64,000 nucleotides of DNA from the NCBI GenBank assembly GCA_037903475.1, contig JBAJFG010000039.1, positions 186,001 to 250,000 on the forward strand. Reading direction: 5' to 3'. The number at the start of each line of letters is the position of its first letter. Within the stretch, counting starts at the first letter, position 1. Origin of the DNA: Ancylostoma caninum (lineage: Eukaryota > Nematoda > Chromadorea > Rhabditida > Ancylostomatidae). The notes under the pieces were generated by a model. The model did no database searches, was not told where the DNA came from, and worked only from the letters and a program-made list of their open reading frames with translations. The translations under genes were made by a program, and so were the position numbers. Below, piece by piece: positions 11,901-25,300 of the stretch.

Positions 11901-13371
11901 TTAAGAAAAGACAACTAATTATTCGAATGAGTGAAAACGGTACAGCTCTTTTTAACTGTCTTCCTGGGCTATATTGCTCTCCTCCTAGAACATTCGGATA
12001 TTCGACTTAGTCGAAGTTAAGTATCTGAGTTTGAAAACATCTAGCAGCAGTTCATGGCCACAACTCAGAAATCTGGATATAATTACTATACGAAATCTCT
12101 TATATCTATTTGGATCATGGACAGGATGTACATCTTACTTCTTCTAACCAATCAGTAGAAGGCGAGACGAAAAAAGGGGGTTCGCACCAAAAAGGAAGCA
12201 CACCCCACAGGTTGGAATCTCAAAGGTAACGTTTCCACAGACTGGTTCCCCATTCTATTATGGGCGTAACTGATGGCAAATATTATAATTTTTTTTAGCA
12301 ACAATAAAACGAATATAATAATCCTGCTGATTGATGTGGGTGGATGCTTCCAACGCTCTGTGGCCTGTTTTAGCAGATTATATCCCTTGCAAAAGATTGG
12401 TTTATGGAAGAAAAGGCTAGTCCTGTACGTCTAAGGGAGGTAGGTCCCCCATACAGTTTTTAGAGCGTTCCAAGTTATTACACATCAGTATATAGAATGT
12501 CTGAGCCCTAATCCTCTCATCTGAATATTACTAGTCCTTAATCCAATGTCCTCCGTTGATCTTTGTTTGGTTGTTCGTTTGGTTGATCGTTTATTGTTTT
12601 AATCTAATTTTGTTGCTAACACTGTCATGCACGCCTATGTGCGTATTCAAATAATGAATAAACAAATAAATAAACCCAGCGACAGTCAATGACACCACTA
12701 GCTAAAGAGTATCCTAAAGGACAAGAGAATTTTGAACAATTTCAAGAAACAAACGAAGTAAGAATTTTATGATCCAGATGAAAGTATAATAATTGAGTAG
12801 GTAGTTGAGCCATTCATGAAACTTAACTGCTTCGAATGAAAAATAAATAAAAGAAAATGACAAATAAGTGGGCATGGATAATTAGCAGAAAAGAAGATCA
12901 ATGGGAACTGAAGAAAAATGAAGAATGCTTAGGAACACAGGAATCCCCTCGGATTTTTATGATTTTGCAGCTTGAAATTGTCAATGCTAAGAACACAAAA
13001 TTATGCGCTCTTTGATCTCCTGCATGCGGTATTGCTAATTCCAGAGAATATCAAAGATTTCCCAGAAAAGCCAAAAACAGAAGTGCTAGGTCGAATAAAA
13101 AGGAATACGTATTGGGTGAAGCTCAACAACAGTGCTCCACTAGAAATTCTCCGAAGGAAGGGAAGAGAGCCTAAGAAAATTGCAGAATCTTTCATAACTT
13201 GCCATAACCATTTACAAGTTTTTAACTTCGAGCCTGTTCCTGAAAAACGATGAAGGAATTTACCAGGAAAACGATCTGGAGATGTTCGAAAGCTGGCAGT
13301 CAGTTCAAAGAAAATGAAAAAAAATAAAATATCACAACTGAATTACTAACTGAACAACTTCCGGAATATAT

Positions 13372-13804
13372 ACGAGTTCGAATATTCGATTTCGAATGAG
13401 TCGAATCTTTCAATGTTCAAACGAGGTGAAGCAATAATACTACAGAGAAAAAAGTTTGACAAAAACGTTGTAGAGATCCCTCTTTATCTAGTACTCGAAT
13501 GTACGAGTTGATTCCTGGATTACTCGGTCTTTACTCGACCATAAGAATAAATAGAAGCATGGAATATGCGGAGAAATTCTGGAAAAAAAGGATCAAACGC
13601 GGATGGTGAGGGGCTGCTATACATTGGACTGAATAAAAATCGAATGATTTTGTTACTTCAACTACCAATTTAGGAAACAACTTGTAAGCCCAGATATTTG
13701 AGAATGAGAGAGCTCTAAAGCTCTTCTTCTCCCTCATACAGCGTCAAATCAGTTTCTATTTAAAGGCGGAACATTCGAATCCTCCACTCATTCGAAATCG
13801 AGTT
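13372..13804. repeat. Inverted-repeat element rich in TTCGAA motifs
   Basis: The arm 13,372-13,418 (contains TCGATTTCGAATGAG and ends CAATGTTC) matches in reverse complement the arm 13,769-13,804 (starts GAACATTCG, contains CTCATTCGAAATCGA). Further TTCGAA/ATTCGA motifs lie just outside at 13,815-13,855 and at about 11,920, 12,000 and 14,805, suggesting nested or repeated insertion of the same family. There is no transposase frame inside, so it would be a non-autonomous (MITE-like) element. Confidence 0.5.
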
Positions 13805-14079
13805 TTTTTTTGCTTTCGAATATCGAATACTTCGAGTGAATGGAAAATCCGAATGTTCCAATATCGGAGGCCAATACAGCACTGTATGGAAGAGAAGAAG
13901 GGCTTCATAGCTTCCTCAATCTCAAACAACTGAATGTTTAAATGGTTTCCTGAGTTAGTAATTGAGTGTATAGTGGCTGCACTTCCATTTCTGAGAAAAA
14001 CCGTGTTATCAACAAGGAATTAACAGATTATGTGATGAAAATAGCAGTGCGAGAAGGTCGAAGAGCGATAAATGCGCTC

Positions 14080-15570
14080 CGCTCGGATTAGTATGAACGA
14101 ACTGATTATGAAGTGAGTTGTCAGCGTCGTAGCGGGCGCCACTTCTCAAGAACGGCAATAATCCCCGCTCCGAATAGGGTTAACGACAAATCAACGCCTG
14201 GCACCTCAGCGACGATGTCTTCCTGAAATGGGAAACGCAGGGGAAACGCCACGAAATCCACGAACCGAAAGCCGCAAGGATCAGTCGCACTGTGCTAACG
14301 ACGCCTAATTAGGAAGTCGATCAATACGGGCGGGGGAGGTAGGTGGGTGGATGGTGGGCGGGCGGCGATGAGGTGAGGACCACCAGGTTATCTGCAATTA
14401 CCTGCACGCGCTTCGGTGCCAGTAAATGAGTGACACACGGATTACGACGGCACCCGGGACGACGCGGCCAGGCGCCTCACCGGCCCGCGGTTCTGTAAGG
14501 CACATCTGTTCCGCGGACCGCTCTCGAAGGTGTTAAAATCATCGCGTTCGGAGGTCATTAAAGTCGTTAATGTCATGTGAAAACAACAGAACCCAGCAAA
14601 ACCACTGATGGACAACTCCCACAGGTCGTTTTACCCGCTGACGAGTAATGTCGGAGAAAATCCATGGGAACGCGCGCCGGCCAGCCCCAGCGAAGTGGTC
14701 ATTTCCTTCCGCGCTCCCCATGGGACGGCAGGAATAAAATCGCTAAACGACGTAATAAAGGTATCGTTGGAATAGTGCATGGGATCAGGTGGAGGTGAAT
14801 TCAGCGAATATTCGAATATTCGAGCAGTCCGCTGCTTGAGCAGTAGTTAAGCCAACACATTAAGTATAAATAATTTAAACTATTTATTTATTTTCCATTT
14901 ATCACGCGCAATATGCGCTCCATATCTGTCAATTTACTTTTGTAAAATCATCTGCTACTATACCTGACCCTATTGCTATACATAACTGATGAATATTTAT
15001 TTCTGGAAGAAATCCATGTTTCTGCAGGCTCCCAGTGGGACTAAAGAGTCAAGCGAAGAAATCTCCCAGAGATAATACTATTTTCGGAAATATTCTTAGG
15101 TTGTTCCTCACATTTATATACCAAACATAAAAATTCCTGGATAATCCAAGACAAATCCAGGAAAGAGAACAAATACGCATTGATAATAGCCAGAAGAAAG
15201 GCGAAACGCCGACAACAGCGCTCCGAGAGGGAATGGGAGATGGCGGACAGCGGAGCAGGTGCATGCGATGATCTATGGCTGGCGTCCGCGCATCAAAAGC
15301 TGGAGGAGAATGACATGCGGGTGGCAGGAATCCACACGGCCCGTCGGGAAAAAATACCCTTTCGAATTCCGCGCCGTGAATGCTGTATGGGTGAGAACGC
15401 TGGGGTAGGAGGTGTCGCGTCTATGGCTGTTTCCCATGCGACGCTCTACCCAATTGCTATTCATAGCCGTGCCACGTTAATCACAAACCTTAGTCAGCAC
15501 GAACGTCAGCGTTTTTTTACGCTGCGTTTGACCGAGCCGACACATTCGTTTCGGGTCATAGGTCTGTGAT
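14080..15570. other. Two GC-rich islands without a supported gene
   Basis: Positions 14,080-14,740 and 15,170-15,570 are GC-rich islands in AT-rich DNA. The first contains a G-run tract (about 14,328-14,375). The second is open for 129 codons on the plus strand (15,180-15,569), but its predicted product is not recognised and the opposite strand is open as well. They could be conserved regulatory DNA or first-exon/CpG-like regions; nothing in the sequence decides this. Confidence 0.3.
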
Positions 15571-18500
15571 TACGGACGAGAATTCAAATCATGATGAATC
15601 GCCGAGTGGGCGGGGCGAGGAAATTTGGACGAGATTCCATACGTTTCGAATAGGAAAGCTTGAAACTTTTAGTAGAACTTTCGGCACTAGTAATGTTATA
15701 GGCACCTCAATAGCTTGTCACATAAATAAATAGATAAATAAACTGATATTGGAGTAAATAAATAATATGATTGAATAGGACACGTCTTCTACTCATTTAC
15801 ATAAAAATTTGATGCAAGGCAGAGGTCAGATTGGCTCTCATTGCACTCATGGAAATCGTTTCGGATAAATTTTCGGATATCAAAGCTACTCGAGGAAATC
15901 CTGGCCAGCTTTGTAAATTGGGCCCAGCTGCTGCAATTTTACCATGAATTAGCAAAATCTTTTGGAGAAATGCTTGCAAAATTTTTACTGGCATTAAGTG
16001 AAATCCATGTCCATTATTTTTCAACTTTTAATCCCTTATTTTTCAATTCTGTCCCTTTTGCTATCTTGACAATATGACCAGGTTTCCTTGCCAGGCTCCG
16101 CCCCTTTTTCCACTACTACACTACTTTTTTCTACTTTTTCCCATCATTTTTGGGAAAATTTTCCGCTGCATGATTCGAAAAGTGGTATAGTAGCGGAATA
16201 TAGGAGTATAGAAATAGTAACTTAATAACTATGGAAAAATTGTGGACAAATATTTGGATACGTAACCAAGAAAATTTCCTGAGTAGAATTCCAGACACAG
16301 GGATCTCCTTGCAGCATATTTATTAATACATAGACATGTGAGAAAAAGAGGGGAAACGTAAGGAAAAAAGAGGAGAGGAAGGAGGAAAAGAAAGAGAAGT
16401 GAAATAACGTAGGGAATGAAAAAATGAACGAAGCAATTAGCCACTTGAATCAATGAGACATTTTGAGCAGCCAAATTTTAAAATAATTCGATGTAATAAC
16501 TTCCGCGCCTTTTCGAATAGCCTATTTCTCGAAAGACTCAAGATTCTGTTCATTTCCAATCCATTTCGATTTTCATTATTGGAGTCAATTGTCTAGAAAC
16601 AATATAATTGAACAAATAAATAATGAACCAACTGAAAATAAAAGAAATCAAAATTCTCGAGGAGAATGCTCCTTCTCAAAGCAGACACACCACGCTCCCG
16701 ACAAAAAACACCAAAGGTCAGACCAGTCTAACGAAAAAGCATCGCAAAGTCGCTGAGAGATCGGCCGAAGGTGGACGGAGATTAATTGGCCGGGGGCCAA
16801 CGCTGAGGGCCTGATGACGGCTACTTCCCGTGAACTCTCGGCGCAAATTCCCGCTCAAAGGTCGTGAATTCGAACGAAAAACTGCTCAACACAAACAATT
16901 CTGACCGAGTTGTTTGTTGACGGAACGGAACTGTTTTCCGCTGATAAGAAGTGGTTTCGGCGCGCATACACACAAAGAAGTCCTGAGGGTGCTGAAATTT
17001 TTGCAGGAGGTGCTACTCATTCCTCAGGGGTCGCGGAGATGTGAGAAGAGAAATTTTAGAATATGATTTGTAGAAGTGGATGGAAACTCGGCCTCTGGAT
17101 TTTCTGGATTATGTACTGCTAAGAAAAAGCTTATTCTAATCATTTGCTTATTCCTATCTGGCTCTCGTCAGGACCTTCGAAATTGACATGTTTCATAAGG
17201 AATTGCCCTTGAAACCTCTGGCTCTTTGGTTACCTCGCCTTCTGAGTCAAGAAAACTCCAGTGATCGACCTCATTTCACATGCGGCTCACCACCCGTTTG
17301 GACAGGTTAAAACAGGAAGCAGTAGGAACAAACAAGAATTGAAGCGATGACATCAGTGAAGTGAGTGGATGCGCAGACAGTCAGAGCGCCGCACTGCATG
17401 TTGTGCAGCGCGTACGTGTGGGCCTCGAGCACTGAAAACTTCTGTATACGGTACTGCTCAGTACTGCTCACGTTTCGTTAGTTTTCCATGGAAGATTTTC
17501 ATGCCGCGCACATGTCATTCCTCAAAATAGTCTGTATGAGTTCTTTTGTTTCAGTTTGAGCTGCTTTACATTTTCATTTTGGTGATTTTTTTAACAAAGG
17601 GTTTTTTACGAGACTGTAAACTGGATTCCGACTTGTCCAGAACGATCAAATTTGACCTGCGGAATTCGCTTTATCTAAAATTTTTTGTGAAACAAAGTTC
17701 TGACACTTTTTAAAAATTAAGTTATCTGGCTAAATTGCGCTGTACAACTGAAATTTACTACAACCACCAAAAATAATCCTAGATCAGGATGGATGTATTC
17801 TCATAGGTAGAGGTTACGCTTGCGCCAGAGCTTCTTAAGGAATAGAACTCAAAGAATAGATTTAGGCTACTGGATATGCTGGAATCAAGCCTTCTTACCT
17901 CTTCTTATTTTGATCTTTTCTTCTCTATTCATTGTTTTTCAAAGCAATATTTTGGTGTCCCCATATTTCTGGATAAATAAATAATTAGAGCAAAACTTCA
18001 TTTTTCCACCTCCCCACTCCTCTTCTCACCCAAATTCCAAGGAGAACCGCAAATTCTTCTCACGCAAGTAAAACTCGAGGTCCTTTTTTCGCGCAGTCGT
18101 TACAACAAATGGGCCGGTAAATCAAAGGGATCTTTTTGTTGAAGGTTGCCTTTACCTGTGCAATTTTCCAAGAAAAGAGGACTAGATTTACCAAGGATGG
18201 CCAAAAATCTATTAATTCTTAGGGATTGCCACCTTTTGTATGAATGCAACATGGAAAAAGGACGTAGCTAATAAGCCCGCACAAAGCGCGGACCTCTGTC
18301 ATTTCAATGTCGGTTTCCTCGCTGATGTCGCGTGCGAAAATCGTCAAACGCCAGGCGAAGGTCACTAAATCAATCAGAATCCGCGCACAAACTCATAATC
18401 ACCACTGGCCAAGGTACTGGCAGAAAACCCGTCGTTTGTCGTCCGAGACCGGGGCATAGCGAGGACAAACAAAGCTCGTCTTTCGTTGAAACAAAGAGAT

Positions 18501-18824
18501 GCGCAAGGGACACGAGGCTCACATTACCTCCTTTCCTAACGGTTTCTGGGTTACAAGGCTTTTAAGTGGTTGGAGTTCCCAAACAGATCGCAGTTCAGCG
18601 CTGAGGCATCTACAGAACCTCCCCCTTCCCAGCCTCATCCTTGAATGGGTGAAAATCCAGTACATAGTTTAAAATTCTTGCTACTTGGAGATCCTCTTAT
18701 ATAAATCATGGTAGTGCATATGTTCTTAACTTATTATAATATCATTGCTCACCCTAATTGTAGTCAGTTCAATCTTTACTTTTACCTTCTTATCTACTTC
18801 TCTTATCCATTATTCAACACTACC
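15571..18824. other. Coding-poor stretch, no gene supported
   Basis: Mostly AT-rich, with a GC-richer part at about 16,680-16,980 and another at 18,240-18,560. A dispersed repeat copy lies at 17,361-17,416 (listed separately). No exon with convincing splice sites was found on either strand. Confidence 0.3.
17361..17416 (+). repeat. Dispersed repeat with GATGCGCAGACAGTCAGAGC motif, copy 1
   Basis: Contains GATGCGCAGACAGTCAGAGC followed by GCCGCACTGCATG. Related copies are at 27,553-27,606 (plus) and 63,669-63,718 (minus strand). Three copies in 64 kb with the same internal order indicate an interspersed family of unknown type. Confidence 0.55.
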
Positions 18825-19278
18825 AATACTGCTCCTAATCTTTGCAAAAACGACGCGCGCGACTCATTGATCCGTCGCAAGGTATCTCCCCTTCTTAATT
18901 TTCTTAAAAATAGGTATACCAAAATTTTTCCGAATAGATGGATTCTCTGTATTACGACGAATCGAACGATTCATTAATTTTTCTATATAGTTCTTCATGC
19001 CGGCCAAAAATATCACTGTAATTTTAAGCAGACCTCTCTGTATCTGACCTCCTCAATCCAGAATGATTAAAACACTGCTTTTTAATGGTGTTTTCTGCAG
19101 TGAAAAAAACGCGACGTTGAAATGATTACATATTTTCAGATTCGTCACGGAATGCGCAATTTAGCTTTCCAAGATAAACTGAAATTGGTTCAATTTCAGG
19201 AAAGTTATGAACTAGCGACGCTTTGCGACTGTTTAATGCGTCGCGCACGTCCTCTTTGCAAAGATTAGGAGCAGTATT
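18825..19278. mobile_element. MITE-like element with terminal inverted repeats of about 55 bp
   Basis: The left end (18,825-18,881) starts AATACTGCTCCTAATCTTTG and includes a GACGCGCGCGACTCATT-like stretch. The right end (19,222-19,278) is its imperfect reverse complement, ending AAAGATTAGGAGCAGTATT. The element is about 454 bp and has no transposase frame, so it would be mobilised in trans. A small hairpin (AAAACAC...GTGTTTT) lies inside near 19,070-19,095. Clear target-site duplications are not obvious; the superfamily is not assigned. Confidence 0.7.
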
Positions 19279-21773
19279 GTATATACACCAAGGAGAGTAA
19301 CCTGTATTTTGTTCTTGTGTTTAAAAAAAGAAGGGACTTCTTCGGAGTACAGACAAAATCTCGGTAGAACCTAATTTTCAAGCCTATTTACCCACATATG
19401 GATGGGAGGAACGGGCTAATTGGCCACATCCTTTTACAGGTTCTTTTTATGGTTTTTTTTTTCAAATAATATTTTCTTACATTGTTAAAACTTTACTAGT
19501 ATATCTTAAAATCAATGTTATTCCTGTTAACATTCGTTAGTCACACCTCCTCTAAACCCAGGACGTTCTCTTTCTTCTCTTTTACACTCAACGACTCCAA
19601 TCTCCATGAATTCTTTGAATTCGAAATCCTGAATTCTGGCAAGTCCTCAAAATGCTTTCCTTGTGCGCAATTTTTTCTTATCGTCTTTCATTCTGATGCC
19701 AGGATGAGGTTGTGACCTTGAGTCAGATGAGTTCGTTTTTGAAGAGAGACGAACTGATTGGGAAGTGGAGTAATCAAGACGGGATGAAGATCGATCGATG
19801 TTCAAGATGAAAAGGGGATTTCTAGACTTTCCTGCAAGCCCATTTTAGTTCAGAAATATTTTTTTTCAGTTCACTTATCCACTTTTTGGTTGATTCGTTT
19901 ATTTAACGCCTCAAGGATATGCCAGAAAAATGACGTTAGATATGTGAATGGAAATAAAGATCTAAGTTAAAGACACAAATAGTGAAACAAAAAAAACAGT
20001 GACAAAAAAATTAATTTTGATGGAGAGGCAAAAATTCTGGTTTTCCTTAGAGGCCACTGAAGTAATTGGAAGAATAAATGAAAGTTCTAAGGAAAAATGA
20101 AACCAAAGGAGTAACAGAGAAGGTTATTCTATAAGTGCTCCCTTTTTGACACATAGATGAGCAAAGAAAACTGTGTTTTATAGGGCTATCGTGTCAGAGG
20201 CTTAGAAAACCTAAGCCCGAGTCGTGGAAGAACCTAATGTGTGCTTATGAATATAGAAGTACGAGTAGAAGGACGCAGTGGTGAGAAAACTCAGAAGAAT
20301 CGGAGCAGAATGCTCGAGGAAGTGAAGCAGAAAGCCAGGGTAACCGTAGCAGAATGCCGGAAGCATCGGAGCAGTCATGCGGAAGCACCGGAAGATACAC
20401 ATATTTGAGCCTACTGGGGGTTTACACTGTTTCTTCAACGTATTTTCGAAGAGAATTTAGCAAGCAAAGAAGGTGAACCAAACAGGATGTTAGCAAGCGA
20501 AGAAAACAACTTATTTATTCAAAAAAAGGGAGGACCAGAAGGGTACAAGTGAATAACAACAAAAAACTCGATGGCTGGAAAAATTCCCTTCTCTGGTGTG
20601 ATGGCGTAATCCATGGAAGAGGTTTAGATAATCATTCCCCTCAGAAGAGGAAAAATAATAGAGTAGTAGTGTCAAGGAGGTGGGGGGGGGGGGGGTGGGA
20701 GCTTTTACAAGCCTACAAGTCAGCTCTGTCTTCTAAGGACTTGATTGAAACGAGGTGATTGTATGCTGAAGTAGGTAACATTGAAATCCTCAAGGAAGTA
20801 AGCACAAAAGACGACAAAATACAAGTACAGACTGAAATTTCCTGCAAAAAACAAGCACACAACTAGGAACGAGTCATCTAAGAACACCACCAATCCAGAA
20901 CAGCGAACTCTACCAACCAGTAGTTGGCTGCAATCCCCTCTAAAAACGGAAGGAATTGTACTGAGTTGTCGCTGAAGTACAGTTTCCACTTTTTCCAGCA
21001 ACTTGCTGAATGATCTGTGAACAAACTCGAAACCGGAGATGAGAGCGGATGTGTCTCCTGAGATGAGGTGCCGGCGATGAGGATGTGTGGAGGAAAACCT
21101 GGTGTGCTATCTTAGTCGCCTTCATAATGGTGTGTTTGTCCAGAGGACATAATGCCAGCTGAGTTTGCACTCCAGCAACGGGAAGAATACCCACGACAAA
21201 CACGACCTCATGTGCTGGGCGTGTCGCGTGTGGATCCGCTTAAGCCTACGGTAAACTGTTCTGGAAAATTGGAAAGGAATCTAATTTACTAGAATCTTGA
21301 CAACAACCTCAAATGATAATTACTTCCCTGACAGATTTGTAACTATACTTATTCATAATTGTAGCTGTGCCTTTGTCCTGATTGCTTCAAATGTGTCATG
21401 TAAATGAGAAGTTTATTATTATCATTATTGTTACTATTATTAATACTTCTGTTATTGTTATTAGGGTACGGGGTGTTATACCTGGGGTGGGCGGCGCGAT
21501 CGAGCTCTGTTACTGACCAGCTGGATGAATTGACCAATCGCAGACCTAGACTGCATCGCCCTCTTTAGGTATTGTGATTAACATTATTAATTCTCATCAT
21601 TATCATACAGTTTATTTTTGTCTTATTTACCCAAACAGCATTCACTCGCTCAAAGTGAGACGCTAGCCAAAAACATCTAGTAAGAAGGAATTTTACAGGA
21701 AAATTTCATCGGAAACTTTTTTACAACTAAAAAAAAACACTGGCTGCCAGGACTGAATATTGTAAAGGGTTTT
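19279..21773. other. Coding-poor stretch, no gene supported
   Basis: AT-rich; includes a G-run of about 14 at 20,681-20,695 and a T/A-rich trinucleotide-like tract at about 21,415-21,465. No exon or recognisable element otherwise. Confidence 0.3.
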
Positions 21774-22380
21774 TCATTCATTCATTCATTCATTCATTCA
21801 TTCATTCATTCATTCATTCATTCATTCATTCATTCATTCATTCATTCATTCATTCATTCATTCATTCATTCCATTCATTCATTCATTCATTCATTCACTC
21901 ATTCATTCATTCATTCATTCATTCATTCCATTCATTCATTCATTCATTCATTCACTCAATCACTCATTCATTCATTCATTCATTCATTCATTCATTCATT
22001 CATTCATTCATTCATTCATTCATTCATTCATTCATTCATTCATTCATTCACTCATTCATTCATTCATTCATTCTCATTCATTCATTCATTCACTCATTCA
22101 TTCATTCATTCATTCATCATTCATTCATTCATTCATTCATTCATTCATTCATTCATTCATTCATTCATTCATTCATTCATTCATCATTCATTCATTCATT
22201 CATTCATTCATTCATTCATTCAATCATTCATTCATTCAATCATTCATTCATTCATTCATTCATTCATTCATTCATCCCTTTCACTCATTCATTCATTCAT
22301 TCATTCATTCATTCATTCATTCATTCATTCATTCATTCATCCTTTCATTCATTCATTCATTCATTCATCCACTCACTTAT
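21774..22380. repeat. (TTCA)n microsatellite, about 0.6 kb
   Basis: A nearly uninterrupted array of the tetranucleotide TTCA/ATTC, with sporadic substitutions (CACTCA, CAATCA, CCATTCA) and a few single-base length shifts that change the register. Array length in the assembly is likely to be unreliable. Confidence 0.98.
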
Positions 22381-25300
22381 TCATTTATCAATCATCTTCG
22401 AGAACAAAAAGATGACTCTTCGAGAGATATTGTTGTACCATTTGTTGTTGTTTACTATTGGACTACTTTGTCTAATAGTTACGGGATATTACAGGAAGTG
22501 ATCAATGAGAAGTGATTGAAAATTGGAAAGTCCGGAAAAAAAGAAAGAAAAGCAGAAGAAAGAATATTAAAGGAGCATGTTACGTTTTGCAGCGCTATTC
22601 AGAGAATTTCAATAGAATAAATACACTCTACTCACCAAGGAATAAAGATTTCAAGGAAAACATGCATGTGAGCGAGCTAACAAGACAGTTTCTGCTGCTA
22701 TGCAGCAGACCGGTTATGCTTTTTGGAGAGAAGAAACGCGGAATTCTACTCTCGCATTCCACTGCAGCTCTACCATGTAATACAAGTAAAACGACTTTAA
22801 TGGTAGCGATTAAGTCAGCAGTGGAAGTCTCGAAGCTTCCTGGAACCTGAAGCTCTCAAACCTCGATATGCTATAAACGCTCTGTTTCCATTTGTTTTCG
22901 GAGGAAGTTTGCCCAAAAATTGCTGTTCATAAACATGGAACGAAATCCACAAGGATAACCAGGTTGACCGCTTGTGCTTAGAAGAACCCTGGCTATGTCA
23001 AAGATTAGCTAGCAGTGTTTGATCAGCTATGTAACTTTGGAAATCCATGAAAACAACTCAAAATCGCAGCGGTAGAAAACCCGTCGTGGGGTTACAATTC
23101 TAATTCATCTGTGTGGAATGTCCCACACCTTTCTACAAAAAGTTTACCCCGCGAAGAAAACGATATGACCCTAATTTCTCTGACAGTTCCGGTGATGTAC
23201 TCATTGGAATCTAGGTAATTCCATTTAAGTGACCCAAGAAACACAATGAGGTAAGTTAGTTTTTGGACAGATTCCATCCCAGCGCACGACAAAAAATAGA
23301 ATCTAATCCATAAAAGCGACTATGTAAACTCCTATGAAGCGAAAGTTCACCACCTTGTGTCAATAGTACTGTAACTAGAATGTGGGCTTGGCGAAACGAG
23401 GCGGGATCACGCTTCTGTGATTGGTCCGTTCTTTGAGTGACCCAATCACAGTAAAATAACCTACCCCCGTTCCCCCACACTTGTAAGGATTTGGAATGTG
23501 ATCGTTATTAATTCAAAATAAAAATTAAACTTTCTAAATTCTTAGGAGTGTCCAAAAATTTGATCTGTCCACCCTAGAGCTTCTTGTCAGGAAGAAAAAT
23601 TTTTTTGAAATAAATGACGGTGAACTGGGAGTTCTTGTCTACTTATTTTCCGACTGCCAGAACCCGTGATCCTGAGAAAGGGGAGTTAGTGACCCCTACA
23701 AAAGATGATACACAGTTACTGCTAGCCATAGTGAACAGACAGTTTAATTAATAGATTTTTGAATGAAATTGTAATGAAAAGCGATCAAATTTTCGGATAT
23801 TACTCCTTCGCCAATTTAGTACAAATAGTAACGCAAACAGTGAAACACCCGTACCATGGTGTGAACAATACAAATAGCAACACCAATAAAAATAAATGAG
23901 TACCACAAAACAAATTTGTAGGACTTATAAAGCACATACACTCATCTTGAAAGATTTTCACTAATGTTTTTGCTAATTATTGGGAGGACTTATTCTTGAA
24001 AGGAATATTTTAATGAAGCCATACCGGTAAAATGCTGTAACCCACCTGAAATGACAATTGGCCCAAAATCTTCCAAAAAGAGAAGTGAGGTTTGTGGGAG
24101 CAGGCAATGTTTACACAGTCCTCATTGTTCACCTGCCACACAACCTCCGATGTTCTCATTCCAGAGCACATGTCTGCCACCTCACCACTCACAATTTCAG
24201 TTATTCAGAAGACATGGTTCTTATATTCAAGAAAAAACAAATACAGCAATAAAAATACATAAAAACGTAAAAAAAATAACGACTACACAACCAAATACAC
24301 TGAATAAATGGGACAGAAATGAGAGTCTAGAAATGGACAATCTACTAAAAGGCCTTGTATAAGGATTAGGTCCAGGCTACCTAAGCCCGACACGGTGGCG
24401 TCTGCGGTTTAAATTCCAGCCGTCATTACGCTTCTAACGACCTATGACTCGAGCGGCGTACAGCAACGAGCTTGGCACTGCCATTCGCACAATGGCTGCT
24501 TAACCGTCCCGTACTCCGAGACCGGCTATTTATGACCAGGTACGAGCCCCATTTCCAGTTCCGCCGTTGGGTGATTGTGTCAACTAGCGAGGAAAACCCG
24601 AGTAATAAAGTAGAACCACCTGTTTCTACTACTTTCGTGTACATAAACTTCTTACTAGCATTGAAATAACCCGAGGAATTAGCGTTTTGGGGAAAATTGG
24701 GAAGTTTTCCACGCCCACTTTGAAAATTTTTACAGCTGGGTATATTAGGTTAGCAGCTTTCCGAGGATTTGAGCTTCTATTTGAGCTTTCTCACACCGGA
24801 TAGCCCCAATATCCGTTGTTCATTATTTCGATCAACAAAAAAAGAATAAGGAGCCGGAGAGATGCATTGGATAATTGACCAATGAGGGTGCGACCTGCCA
24901 TTGGTTGATTCAACCGTCTGGCCAATCGCAGAACTGCCTTTTCCTGGAACAACGCGCCACAAATTGAACCCCGATCTACCTGATAATGGTGGAAAAGGTG
25001 GTAATGCTTTACCACCAGGTAACGAACCATACATAGGGCTTACCATGGTCGCTCACTTACATATAGGCAGACATCGATTGCCTGATTCTTTGCCACATGG
25101 ACAACGTGCAAATTTTGGTGAATATGAAGACCAGGATAACGTTTGGGAAAATCATTGGTTACCTAGTGTAAAACCAATGGTGGGTAAGACCTGTGAAACC
25201 GCTCTATAAGTCCTAAGCTTTCCAGAGAACGAAACTTTCTGCCTGTTATTCCGCATTCTTCCCAAGATGTAAACACCAGTGGAAAACTCTTTGAAATTTT

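Noticed and set aside
15180..15569. 129-codon plus-strand frame in a GC-rich island
   Set aside because: The opposite strand is equally open, the product is unlike any family I know, and no promoter or splice signal supports it.
24010..24192. Minus-strand frame ending CAG|GTGGGT that resembles an exon (contains WQVNNEDCVNIACSHK)
   Set aside because: The donor is acceptable, but no pyrimidine-rich acceptor precedes it and no partner exon could be found.
24901..25209. 102-codon plus-strand frame
   Set aside because: The stretch is built of GGTAAC/TTACC repeat motifs shared with a dispersed family, so the open frame is a by-product of the repeat.
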